The translations under genes were made by a program, and so were the position numbers. Below the pieces are notes generated by a model, which saw nothing but the letters and a program-made list of their open reading frames with translations, did not search any database and was not told the DNA's origin. A stretch of DNA of 5,042 bases, from assembly GCA_013329135.1 (NCBI GenBank), contig DUKU01000019.1, positions 12,231 to 17,272 of the forward strand, written 5' to 3'. Numbering within the stretch: position 1 is the first letter of the stretch; each line of letters begins with the position of its first letter. Shown here one piece after another: positions 1 through 5,042 of the stretch. The stretch comes from Thermoplasmata archaeon (lineage in GTDB: Archaea > Thermoplasmatota > Thermoplasmata > UBA10834).

Positions 1-2
1 CA

Positions 3-305
3 GAAGACCCCAAGAACGCCATCCTCATGACAGGGTACCAGGTCGAAGGTAGCAACGGCCGGAAGCTCCTGGACACGGGCACGATGGAGTTCCACGGGGT
101 CGTGGAGAAGGTCGAGTGCGAGGTCCTGAAGTTCGACTTCTCGGCCCACGCGGGCCATGACGACCTCGTCGCGTTCGCCAAGGGGTGCTCTCCCCAGAAG
201 ATCGTGCTCTGCCATGGGGACCACAGGGAACCGCTGGCCGAGGAACTCCGCAAGGAGGGTTTCGAAGTGCTCCTCCCCATGAACGGGGAGAAGTTCGTGC
301 TCTGA
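3..305 (+). CDS. Archaeal beta-CASP metallo-beta-lactamase ribonuclease, aCPSF2-like (C-terminal part only)
   Basis: The reading frame is open from the left edge and ends at TGA 303-305, giving the last 100 residues of a larger protein. It starts with N-A-I-L-M-T-G-Y-Q-V-E-G-S-N-G-R, the typical strand at the end of the beta-CASP insert. Next comes F-D-F-S-A-H-A with His at bases 147-149, matching beta-CASP motif B (compare FSAHTD in CPSF-73). C-H-G-D has His at 213-215 and matches motif C. In this family these histidines belong to the zinc-dependent RNA-cleaving centre. The combination of a GYQVEG segment and SAHAGHDD looks more like the KH-less aCPSF2 group than aCPSF1 or aRNase J, but that is recalled resemblance. 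The metal-binding HxHxDH motif and the true start lie outside the window; the ATG at 27 is internal. Expected role: cytoplasmic RNA processing or decay. Confidence 0.85.
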   Translation, partial: EDPKNAILMTGYQVEGSNGRKLLDTGTMEFHGVVEKVECEVLKFDFSAHAGHDDLVAFAKGCSPQKIVLCHGDHREPLAEELRKEGFEVLLPMNGEKFVL

Positions 306-311
306 CGCGGG

Positions 312-323
312 ATATCATTATTA
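312..323 (+). promoter_or_regulatory. Possible TATA box for nadC
   Basis: The 43-base gap between the nuclease stop and the nadC ATG holds an AT-rich block (ATATCATTATTA) in GC-rich surroundings, centred about 31 bases upstream of the start. There is no Shine-Dalgarno-like sequence before the ATG at 349. This fits an archaeal promoter with a leaderless or nearly leaderless transcript. It is inferred from composition and spacing only. Confidence 0.4.
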
Positions 324-348
324 GGGCAAACGCTCTCTTTCCGAGCAC

Positions 349-1173
349 ATGCGCTCGAAGATACACGAATACCTCAGAGAGGACATCGGCTCAGGTGACA
401 TCACATCGGAGCTCCTCGTATCCCCCGACCAGAAGGCCAGGGGCAGGATCATAGCGAAGGAGAGGTGCGTCCTTGCAGGAGCCGCTGAGGCGTCCGAGGT
501 GTTCAAGGAGCTCGGGGCGAGGGCGGTCATGAGGCGCAAGGACGGCGCGTCCGTGAAGAAGGGGGACTTCATCCTGGGGGTCTCCGGGCCCGCGAGGTCC
601 CTCCTGGCGGGCGAGAGGCTCGCGCTGAACTTCCTGATGAGGATGAGCGGCATCGCGACGGTCACGAGCGACATGGTCGACAAGTGCAGGGAGGTCAACC
701 CCCATGTCAGGGTCGCGGCCACGAGGAAGACCGTCCCCGGGTTCAGGGAGTTCGAGAAGAAGGCAGTGGTCCTGGGAGGCGGCGACCCGCACAGGTTCGG
801 GCTGGACGACGCGATCCTCATCAAGGACAACCACATCAATGTCGCGGGGAGCGTGCACGAAGCCCTCAAGAGGGCCAAGAGGTCCAGCTTCACGAAGAAG
901 ATAGAGATAGAGGTCGAGTGCGAGAAGGACGCATTCGCCGCGCTCGAGGCTGGCGCGGACATCATCATGCTCGACAACTTCGGTCCTGGAGAGGCGAGGG
1001 AGCTCTACTCGAAGCTCAAGGAGAGGTGCCCGGACATCTTGGTCGAGGTGTCAGGAGGCATCACGCCGGAGAACATCGCCAGATACGCGGACGCGGCGGA
1101 CATCATATCGGTCGGGTGGATCACGCACTCGGTGCGTTCAGTAGACTTCTCGATGTCCATAGAGAGGGCGTGA
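349..1173 (+). CDS. nadC: Quinolinate phosphoribosyltransferase (nicotinate-nucleotide pyrophosphorylase, carboxylating)
   Basis: This 274-residue protein has the usual family length. NadC converts quinolinate and PRPP to nicotinate mononucleotide, CO2 and pyrophosphate, the step where de novo NAD synthesis joins the common route; it is a cytoplasmic oligomer. Visible signatures are E-D-I-G-S-G-D-I-T at residues 11-19, E-R-L-A-L-N-F-L at 89-96 (conserved Arg90), T-R-K-T at 125-128, G-G-G-D-P-H-R-F-G-L at 143-152, L-I-K-D-N-H at 157-162 (Lys159), an E-V-E segment at 188-190, M-L-D-N at 207-210 (Asp209) and S-G-G-I-T at 235-239. These are the basic and acidic residues that bind quinolinate, PRPP and metal in the family, and none is missing. 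The ATG at 349 puts E-D-I-G-S-G-D at the usual distance from the N-terminus. nadA and nadB are not adjacent; the neighbours have no evident link to NAD synthesis. Confidence 0.97.
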   Translation: MRSKIHEYLREDIGSGDITSELLVSPDQKARGRIIAKERCVLAGAAEASEVFKELGARAVMRRKDGASVKKGDFILGVSGPARSLLAGERLALNFLMRMSGIATVTSDMVDKCREVNPHVRVAATRKTVPGFREFEKKAVVLGGGDPHRFGLDDAILIKDNHINVAGSVHEALKRAKRSSFTKKIEIEVECEKDAFAALEAGADIIMLDNFGPGEARELYSKLKERCPDILVEVSGGITPENIARYADAADIISVGWITHSVRSVDFSMSIERA

Positions 1174-1182
1174 CGGCCCCAC

Positions 1183-1193
1183 AGATATTTCTA
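1183..1193 (+). promoter_or_regulatory. Possible TATA box for the zinc-ribbon membrane protein gene
   Basis: The 48-base gap after nadC contains AGATATTTCTA, the most AT-rich stretch there, centred about 34 bases before the ATG at 1222. Start from this box would leave a leader of only a few bases. No clear Shine-Dalgarno site precedes the ATG. A second AT-rich patch (ATATC near 1210) is too close to the start to be the TATA box. Weak, composition-based evidence. Confidence 0.33.
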
Positions 1194-1221
1194 CGGGCTG
1201 GCCGCTCCATATCTCGAAAGC

Positions 1222-1902
1222 ATGAGGGCGGAACAGGCATGGGGCGCGTTCACGCTCGTGTTCGCGCTCGGCACCATCGCGGTCGCCGCGGTCCTCGTCA
1301 GCCTGGGCCACGACCCGTACCAGATCGGCGCTTTCGCCATCATCGCCATCATGGTGTACCTGTACGTCATGTACAAGAGGTACCACATCGAGCTCGTGAC
1401 CGAGGGGGACATCGCGCTCTTCTCAGACCCCGACGACCTGAGGATACTATGCGAGATCTACGGCCTGGGTGGCTCGGGCAGGGCATACATAGACAGGCAG
1501 AGGCTGAAGGACTTCGTGCGTGCGCACCCCGAGCGGTCATTCGTTTGGGTGGCCCCGAGGCCCGTGCGCTCGGTCGGGTCCGCGCTCGCGATCCCGTCCC
1601 CAGAGCCCGAGGAGGAGCTGACTGTACCTCGCCTTGTCAAGAAGCTCCTATCGGACACGCCCTCGGAGAGCTCCATGAAGGGTCCGCTCATCGGAGGAGC
1701 GAGGAGGTCATCGGAGCGGCTCGCGGCGATGGGGGAGTGCCCTGTGTGCGAATCCACCCTTGAGAAGACCCGGAGCGTGTGTCCCGAGTGCGGGGCCGAC
1801 CTGGAATTCTACTCGGTCCTGGCTGACTCGAGGCTCGGGAGACGCCTCATATCGGAGAAGACGGGTGCCAGGAAGAGGAAGCTCAGATATACCGCCGAGT
1901 AG
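1222..1902 (+). CDS. Uncharacterised two-helix membrane protein with C-terminal zinc ribbon
   Basis: I do not recognise a named family for this 226-residue protein. Residues about 8-28 and 34-51 are two hydrophobic helices with a short G-H-D-P-Y-Q turn between them, so both ends probably face the same side. The basic segment Y-K-R-Y after helix 2 suggests this is the cytoplasm (positive-inside rule). Residues about 55-110 look like a small soluble domain (D-P-D-D-L-R-I-L-C-E-I-Y-G-L). Residues about 120-170 are Pro/Ser/Glu-rich and probably a flexible linker. The end holds C-P-V-C at 173-176 and C-P-E-C-G at 187-191, a CX2C-X10-CX2C zinc ribbon, followed by a basic tail (K-T-G-A-R-K-R-K-L-R). 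It stops at TAG, 23 bases before the start of a small four-cysteine gene. Possible roles are a membrane-tethered adaptor or regulator; no catalytic motif is visible. Confidence 0.85.
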   Translation: MRAEQAWGAFTLVFALGTIAVAAVLVSLGHDPYQIGAFAIIAIMVYLYVMYKRYHIELVTEGDIALFSDPDDLRILCEIYGLGGSGRAYIDRQRLKDFVRAHPERSFVWVAPRPVRSVGSALAIPSPEPEEELTVPRLVKKLLSDTPSESSMKGPLIGGARRSSERLAAMGECPVCESTLEKTRSVCPECGADLEFYSVLADSRLGRRLISEKTGARKRKLRYTAE

Positions 1903-1911
1903 ATGCATGCG

Positions 1912-1918
1912 GGAGAGG
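1912..1918 (+). promoter_or_regulatory. Ribosome binding site supporting the TTG start at 1926
   Basis: GGAGAGG lies between the zinc-ribbon stop and the TTG at 1926, leaving 7 bases to the start codon. It contains GGAG and GAGG cores able to pair with the anti-Shine-Dalgarno. It decides the start of the small gene, whose frame has no ATG near this point. Confidence 0.5.
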
Positions 1919-1925
1919 GATCCAG

Positions 1926-2084
1926 TTGATAGATGGCGAGAAGTGCGAGATATGCGGCAAACCCGCCAAGAGGTACCTGTTCGCGTCCTTCCTGTGCGAC
2001 GACGAGGCATGCATCGAGAAGGCCCGGGAGCGCAGGGGAGGCCCGGGCGGGCACAAGAAACTGAAGATCCTCGACGGGATGTAG
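1926..2084 (+). CDS. Small four-cysteine putative zinc-binding protein (52 aa, TTG start)
   Basis: This short gene is easily missed because it starts with TTG. It encodes 52 residues and ends at TAG 2082-2084. Near the start is C-E-I-C-G-K at residues 7-12 (Cys7 and Cys10); then an aromatic strand-like stretch (R-Y-L-F-A-S-F-L) and C-D-D-E-A-C (Cys24 and Cys29). The CX2C-X13-CX4C pattern suggests one zinc ion in a small treble-clef or ribbon-like knuckle. The tail (R-E-R-R-G-G-P-G-G-H-K-K-L-K) is strongly basic, which could favour nucleic acid or ribosome contact. An SD-like GGAGAGG supports the start, and the 23-base gap suggests co-transcription with the upstream zinc-ribbon protein. I do not recognise the family. 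The cysteine pairs with an aromatic core make it a credible gene rather than a chance frame in GC-rich DNA. An upstream start in the same frame cannot be excluded, since it stays open for some codons before 1926. Confidence 0.7.
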   Translation: MIDGEKCEICGKPAKRYLFASFLCDDEACIEKARERRGGPGGHKKLKILDGM

Positions 2085-2117
2085 TCGTGGGGCATGCTGA
2101 GACAAACCCCGGCAAGG

Positions 2118-2123
2118 TTTAAT
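2118..2123 (+). promoter_or_regulatory. TATA box for the MFS transporter, supporting a leaderless start at 2148
   Basis: TTTAAT is centred about 27 bases upstream of the ATG at 2148, the expected spacing for an archaeal TATA box when transcription starts at or next to the start codon. A five-T run at 2134-2138 lies between the box and the ATG and could also help end transcripts coming from upstream. No Shine-Dalgarno site precedes 2148. The box lies downstream of the alternative ATG at 2094 and would not serve it. Confidence 0.55.
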
Positions 2124-2147
2124 CCTGGCATCGTTTTTCCCCGTCAT

Positions 2148-3374
2148 ATGTCGAGGAAGGCGTTCGCGGGCCTGTTCATCATCGAGACGATGCTCGCGTT
2201 CGGCAACACGTTCGCCGCCTCCTTCAACATGATCTACCTGTACAACGAGCTGGACATGCCCATCTGGGCCGGGCCGACCTACCTCGCGATAGGGTTCGGC
2301 ATCGCCATCATCGTCAGCCTCTGGATGTCCTGGAAGCCGCACATCGACCCGAGGAACGCCATGGTGTTCGGGCTCGCGTGCCTGGTGGTCGAGTACTCGA
2401 TGTTCCTGCTGGTGGACGATGGATGGATCATCGGGATCGGGGTCGGGATAGCGTTCGGCCTGTGGTATCCGTTCTTCTGGACGCCGTTCAACGTACTCAT
2501 GGCGCAGATGACGCAGAAGACGGACAGGGGAGTGAAGTACGGGGCGTTCTTCTTCGTCTGGCCACTCGCAGCGTTCTTCGCCCCCTTCCTGGGAGGGCTC
2601 GTGATCGGGTTCATCAACTACATGATCCTGTTCGCGATAGGCATCGTGATCATAGTCGCGACGGCGCTCATGGTGGTCGCGTACAGGAACTACATACCCA
2701 AGGCCCAGGTCATGCGCATCACGCTCGGCGCCATAGGGAAGAGGAACGTGATAGCGCTGCTCGGCGAGGGTGGGTTCGAGGGGGTGTTCTGGGTCGATGT
2801 CACGATCGTGGCGTACATGTTCTCCCAGGACGAGGTGTCCCTCGGTGTGCTCTTCTCGCTGTTCGGCCTGAGTGCGGGGCTCATGGGCATCATACTCGGG
2901 AAGGTCTCGGACAGGATACAGAACCGCAGCCTCTTCCTGAAGATCAGCGCGATTGGTTCGATTCCGTGCATCATACTGATCTGGATGTCTGGCACGATGG
3001 AGGAGTACGCCCTGTCGAACGGACTGCTGGAGTTCGCGTCGTTCGTCCTTCCCGTGTTCCTGTTCGCGATCCTGACCGACACCATGGAGGAGAAGAAGAA
3101 CGACTCGGTCCTGACGAGGGAGTATGTGCTGGACATCGGTAGGACCTCGGGCATCGCTGCCCTCATGGTCATGCTGTACCTGGGCGCGACGCCTCAGGAG
3201 TGCTTCCTGTTGGCCATCCCGTTCCTGCTCATGGTGGTCGCCGCATCCGAGCGCGGCAAGGCGGCTATCGTGACCGTCGCGCGCGACACGCTCGCGCTCA
3301 CAAAGAGGTCCTCAGCAGCTCCATCAGGTCCGTCATCCTCAACTTCGAACCCTTCGCGTCGATCGTCGCCTTGA
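2148..3374 (+). CDS. Major facilitator superfamily (MFS)-type membrane transporter, substrate unknown
   Basis: From ATG 2148 the protein has 408 residues and about 12 hydrophobic segments: roughly 5-32, 41-61, 71-89, 93-117, 131-152, 155-178, 199-224, 231-251, 262-281, 291-311, 331-347 and 350-366. This is the 6+6 pattern and size of MFS carriers, secondary transporters of the cytoplasmic membrane. The loop G-K-V-S-D-R at 251-256 resembles the G-x-x-x-D-R signature found between paired helices. The charged loop M-E-E-K-K-N-D near 313-319 separates helices 10 and 11. The frame is open to an ATG at 2094, but the 18 extra residues are not membrane-like, and the TATA box at 2118 favours 2148. The last 25 residues (from about 384) are Ser/Pro/Arg-rich, lie antisense to the end of hdrD and look like a chance tail. 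No residue points to a substrate, and the neighbours do not help. MFS is inferred from topology, not from a full motif set. Confidence 0.85.
   Translation: MSRKAFAGLFIIETMLAFGNTFAASFNMIYLYNELDMPIWAGPTYLAIGFGIAIIVSLWMSWKPHIDPRNAMVFGLACLVVEYSMFLLVDDGWIIGIGVGIAFGLWYPFFWTPFNVLMAQMTQKTDRGVKYGAFFFVWPLAAFFAPFLGGLVIGFINYMILFAIGIVIIVATALMVVAYRNYIPKAQVMRITLGAIGKRNVIALLGEGGFEGVFWVDVTIVAYMFSQDEVSLGVLFSLFGLSAGLMGIILGKVSDRIQNRSLFLKISAIGSIPCIILIWMSGTMEEYALSNGLLEFASFVLPVFLFAILTDTMEEKKNDSVLTREYVLDIGRTSGIAALMVMLYLGATPQECFLLAIPFLLMVVAASERGKAAIVTVARDTLALTKRSSAAPSGPSSSTSNPSRRSSP
3298..3374. other. Convergent coding overlap between the transporter and hdrD
   Basis: The plus-strand transporter frame stops at TGA 3372-3374, while minus-strand hdrD stops at its TGA, bases 3300-3298. 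The 77 shared bases encode a conserved-looking HdrD end (K-A-T-I-D-A-K-G onwards) on one strand and a low-complexity Ser/Pro tail on the other. There is no intergenic space and no T-run just past either stop, so the two mRNAs probably overlap at their 3' ends. Confidence 0.85.
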
Positions 3375-4512
3375 GGCTCTGGTAGCAGAACGGGCACGAG
3401 GTCGTCAGAATGCCCGCGCCCGTCCGCTCCGCGTCCTCGACCCTCAGTGCGGATATCTTGCCCGCGAGGTCGGGGAAGGCCGTCTTGACACCCCCGCCAG
3501 CGCCGCAGCACCGAGCTTCCTCCCTGTTCCGCTCCATCTCGACGACCTTGAGCCCGGGTATGGATCCCAGTATCCGCCTCGGCTCGTCGTAGAGGTCGTT
3601 GTGCCGACCCAGGTGGCACGGGTCGTGGAACGTCACCGTGCCCTCGACCCTCTTGGTCGGCACGAGCTTCCCCGACCTCAGCAGCTCGTCCACGAGGGTC
3701 GTGATGTGCACCACCTTCGCGGGGAGCTTGCCGAACATCGGGTAGTCCTGCCTGAGGGTCTTGTAGCAGCCAGCGCAGCTCGTCACGATCATGGACGGAG
3801 CGGCCTGCTCGAACCGTGCGATGTTACCTTCCGCCATCTTCCTGACCTGCTCGCGCAGGCCGGTCCTGAGCATGGTGGAGCCGCAACAACCCTCTTCGTT
3901 GCCCAGAGTGCCGAAGTCGATCCCGGCCTTGGACAGCACGGTGGCCGTATCGAGGGCCATGTTCCTGATGTTGGGATCGTACGCGGCCGTGCATCCGACG
4001 AAGTAGAGCACATCGCTGTGCTCCTTGAGCGAGTCCTTGACCGTGATGTCCTTGTCGAGCTTCCTGGCCCACCTGGACCTCTGGGTCCGAGGCTGCATCC
4101 AGGGATTGTCGTAGTTCTCGATGCTCTTGACTATCTGCTGATGCTCCGGCATCGGGCCGAGGCCGTTCGACACGAGGAACTCGCGCATGTTCTCCCACAT
4201 ATCGATCGTGTCGAGGTGGGCAGGGCACACGGTCTTGCACTGGCCGCAGATCGTGCATTCGTACGCGCGCTTCGCCAACTCATCGAGGTCCGCATCCGAC
4301 TGATACTTCGGACCCAGCAGCCGCGCCCTCAGGCCGTACTGGCCTTTGTAGAACTCCCTGAGCCGGAGTATCTTCCCCCTCGGGGTGACGAGCTCGACGT
4401 CCTGGGCCTCGCCTCCCGTGGGGCAAGTGGCGGTACACTCGCCGCACCGCGTGCACGCGTCGAACCGCATGAGCGCGAGGACGTCCAGCTTGGAGATGTC
4501 CAGCTTCTTCAT
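3298..4512 (-). CDS. hdrD: Heterodisulfide reductase subunit D-like iron-sulfur protein
   Basis: This 404-residue protein has the length and domain order of HdrD. Two ferredoxin-type [4Fe-4S] motifs come first: Cys20, 23, 26, 30 followed by Pro, and Cys86, 89, 92, 96 followed by Pro. Two CCG domains follow. The first has Cys174, Cys209-Cys210, Cys246 and Cys249 (CX34-CC-X35-CX2C). The second has Cys299, Cys335-Cys336, Cys373 and Cys376 (CX35-CC-X36-CX2C). Both match the spacing known to bind noncubane [4Fe-4S] clusters at the disulfide-reducing site of HdrB/HdrD. No signal peptide is visible, so it should sit on the cytoplasmic face, anchored by HdrE. In methanogens HdrDE reduces CoM-S-S-CoB with electrons from methanophenazine; in other archaea the disulfide or electron partner is often unknown. 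The ATG overlaps the hdrE stop (ATGA) and has a strong SD. Alternatives are GlpC- or DsrK/HmeD-like proteins; the HdrE-like partner, length and two complete CCG motifs favour HdrD. Confidence 0.88.
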   Translation of the reverse strand: MKKLDISKLDVLALMRFDACTRCGECTATCPTGGEAQDVELVTPRGKILRLREFYKGQYGLRARLLGPKYQSDADLDELAKRAYECTICGQCKTVCPAHLDTIDMWENMREFLVSNGLGPMPEHQQIVKSIENYDNPWMQPRTQRSRWARKLDKDITVKDSLKEHSDVLYFVGCTAAYDPNIRNMALDTATVLSKAGIDFGTLGNEEGCCGSTMLRTGLREQVRKMAEGNIARFEQAAPSMIVTSCAGCYKTLRQDYPMFGKLPAKVVHITTLVDELLRSGKLVPTKRVEGTVTFHDPCHLGRHNDLYDEPRRILGSIPGLKVVEMERNREEARCCGAGGGVKTAFPDLAGKISALRVEDAERTGAGILTTSCPFCYQSLKATIDAKGSKLRMTDLMELLRTSL

Positions 4513-5042
4513 CTCCGCACCTCCTTGGACATCATGCCCTCGAGCTCAATCACGATTGGCGTCGCAATCATGTGGAACAGCTTGCTGAACGGTATGTAGG
4601 CGATGAGCAGGGCGCTCATGATCCCGTGGATGAGCCACGCAGCATCGTACCAGTCACCCGAGGACGCGGGGAGCACGAGCGAGATGGCGTATCCGAGGAA
4701 GGAGTACTCGATGTCCTGGGTGTGCCCCGGGATGCCTCCCGCGATGCCCATCCCCTCGAGTATGAATCCCCCGAGGACGACGGCCAGCAGGAACAGGATC
4801 GAGGCGGCGTCCGGCAGCTCCGTCCTGACGATCCTGGGCCTCAGGATGAACCTGCGCACGGCCGCGATGGTCAGGCCGACGAGCATCATGGCGCCCGCGA
4901 GCTCGAACCCGAAGTCCCTGACCCATAGTTTGGCCCAGCCTCCCTCATCGATCATGGGCCCATATTCCAGGATGTCCATGGAGAGCGTGACGAGGAGGTC
5001 GAACGCGAACATGAGGAGGAAACCTCCGAGTATCATGAGATG
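4509..5042 (-). CDS. hdrE: Heterodisulfide reductase subunit E-like cytochrome b membrane protein (partial, N-terminus off the right edge)
   Basis: The frame is open to the right edge, giving the last 177 residues; an ATG at 5036-5034 falls inside a hydrophobic helix and is probably internal. About five membrane segments are visible (counting from the first residue in the window): 1-20, 44-64, 80-104, 113-125 and 136-156. The final helix has W-L-I-H-G (His139) and the run I-P-F-S-K-L-F-H (His157). The 18-residue spacing equals that of two heme ligands in the last helix of the nitrate reductase gamma subunit NarI (His187 and His205). The first visible residue is also His, at the start of a helix. 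This supports a b-heme subunit of the NarI/HdrE/DsrM type that oxidises a membrane quinol or reduced methanophenazine and passes electrons to HdrD. The order hdrE then hdrD matches the hdrED operon of Methanosarcina. DsrM or HmeC relatives are alternatives, and the missing N-terminus limits the call. Confidence 0.8.
   Translation of the reverse strand, partial: HLMILGGFLLMFAFDLLVTLSMDILEYGPMIDEGGWAKLWVRDFGFELAGAMMLVGLTIAAVRRFILRPRIVRTELPDAASILFLLAVVLGGFILEGMGIAGGIPGHTQDIEYSFLGYAISLVLPASSGDWYDAAWLIHGIMSALLIAYIPFSKLFHMIATPIVIELEGMMSKEVRR
4518..4526 (-). promoter_or_regulatory. Shine-Dalgarno site for hdrD inside the end of hdrE
   Basis: Read on the minus strand, AAGGAGGTG lies five bases before the hdrD ATG and is a near-perfect complement to the 16S rRNA 3' end. 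The same bases encode Lys-Glu-Val near the end of HdrE (S-K-E-V-R-R). With the ATGA stop/start overlap, this indicates translational coupling of hdrE and hdrD. Confidence 0.8.

Noticed and set aside
321..977. Minus-strand frame of 218 codons opposite nadC
   Set aside because: It lies antisense to a fully conserved enzyme, has Ser/Leu/Ala-biased composition, and no promoter or motif of its own.
684..1763. A long plus-strand frame (359 codons) across nadC and the zinc-ribbon gene
   Set aside because: It is the +1/+2 shadow of two well-supported genes. Its translation is rich in Arg, Gly, His and Pro, typical of off-frame GC-rich DNA, and has no motif.
1903..1929. Eight-codon ATG frame right after the zinc-ribbon stop, ending at a TGA that overlaps the TTG start
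   Set aside because: Too short to judge and probably chance; the bases are better explained as the SD spacer for the TTG start.
2094..2147. Upstream ATG at 2094 as the transporter start
   Set aside because: It would add 18 residues with no conserved look, and the TATA box at 2118-2123 lies downstream of it. The ATG at 2148 sits at the right distance from that box.
1809..2342. Minus-strand frame of 177 codons opposite the small Cys gene and the transporter start
   Set aside because: It runs antisense to the end of the zinc-ribbon gene, the small gene and the first transporter helices; the translation shows no domain or membrane pattern.
3276..3287. Perfect 12-base palindrome GTCGCGCGCGAC just past the hdrD stop, considered as a terminator or operator
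   Set aside because: It lies inside the transporter coding region, allows only a 4-bp stem once a loop is left, has no T-run, and such CG-rich palindromes are expected by chance at this composition.
3601..4599. A long plus-strand frame (332 codons) opposite hdrD and hdrE
   Set aside because: It is antisense to HdrD, which has all 18 cluster cysteines in place. The product is a compositionally biased shadow with no recognisable domain.
5034..5036. ATG on the minus strand as the start of hdrE
   Set aside because: It falls within a hydrophobic helix, the frame stays open to the window edge, and the family needs more N-terminal sequence.

Overview
The window reads as archaeal chromosomal DNA, GC-rich and gene-dense. 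The archaeal signs are: an archaeal-type beta-CASP ribonuclease (aCPSF2-like); heavy use of AGG for arginine and frequent ATA for isoleucine; AT-rich TATA-like boxes that stand out from the GC-rich background about 25-35 bases upstream of start codons lacking Shine-Dalgarno (SD) sites, as for leaderless transcripts; and an HdrE-HdrD pair. High GC with a membrane Hdr pair would suit a non-methanogenic or uncertain Thermoplasmatota-like or other euryarchaeal lineage, but no marker here fixes the taxon.

Plus strand, 1-3374: the C-terminal 100 residues of the beta-CASP nuclease; a complete nadC (349-1173); a two-helix membrane protein with a C-terminal zinc ribbon (1222-1902); a small four-cysteine protein starting at TTG (1926-2084); and a 12-helix MFS-type transporter (start best placed at 2148, end 3374). 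All gaps are under 70 bases. TATA-like boxes precede nadC, the zinc-ribbon gene and the transporter, so these may be separate short transcription units. The small Cys-rich gene has an SD-like site and probably rides on the zinc-ribbon transcript.

Minus strand, 5042-3298: hdrE (a cytochrome b-like membrane subunit, running off the right edge) then hdrD, overlapping by 4 bases (ATGA), with a strong SD for hdrD inside the last codons of hdrE. HdrD carries two ferredoxin-type [4Fe-4S] motifs and two complete CCG motifs. The pair forms a predicted membrane-bound complex that passes electrons between a membrane quinone or phenazine and a disulfide. hdrD converges on the transporter gene and the two coding regions overlap by 77 bases.

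Most of the window is ordinary metabolism and transport. The points most worth a second look are the complete HdrDE-type pair, the two neighbouring unrecognised cysteine-motif proteins (one very small, with a non-ATG start), and the antisense-derived tail of the transporter. I saw no RNA gene, CRISPR array, mobile element or obvious new defence system.
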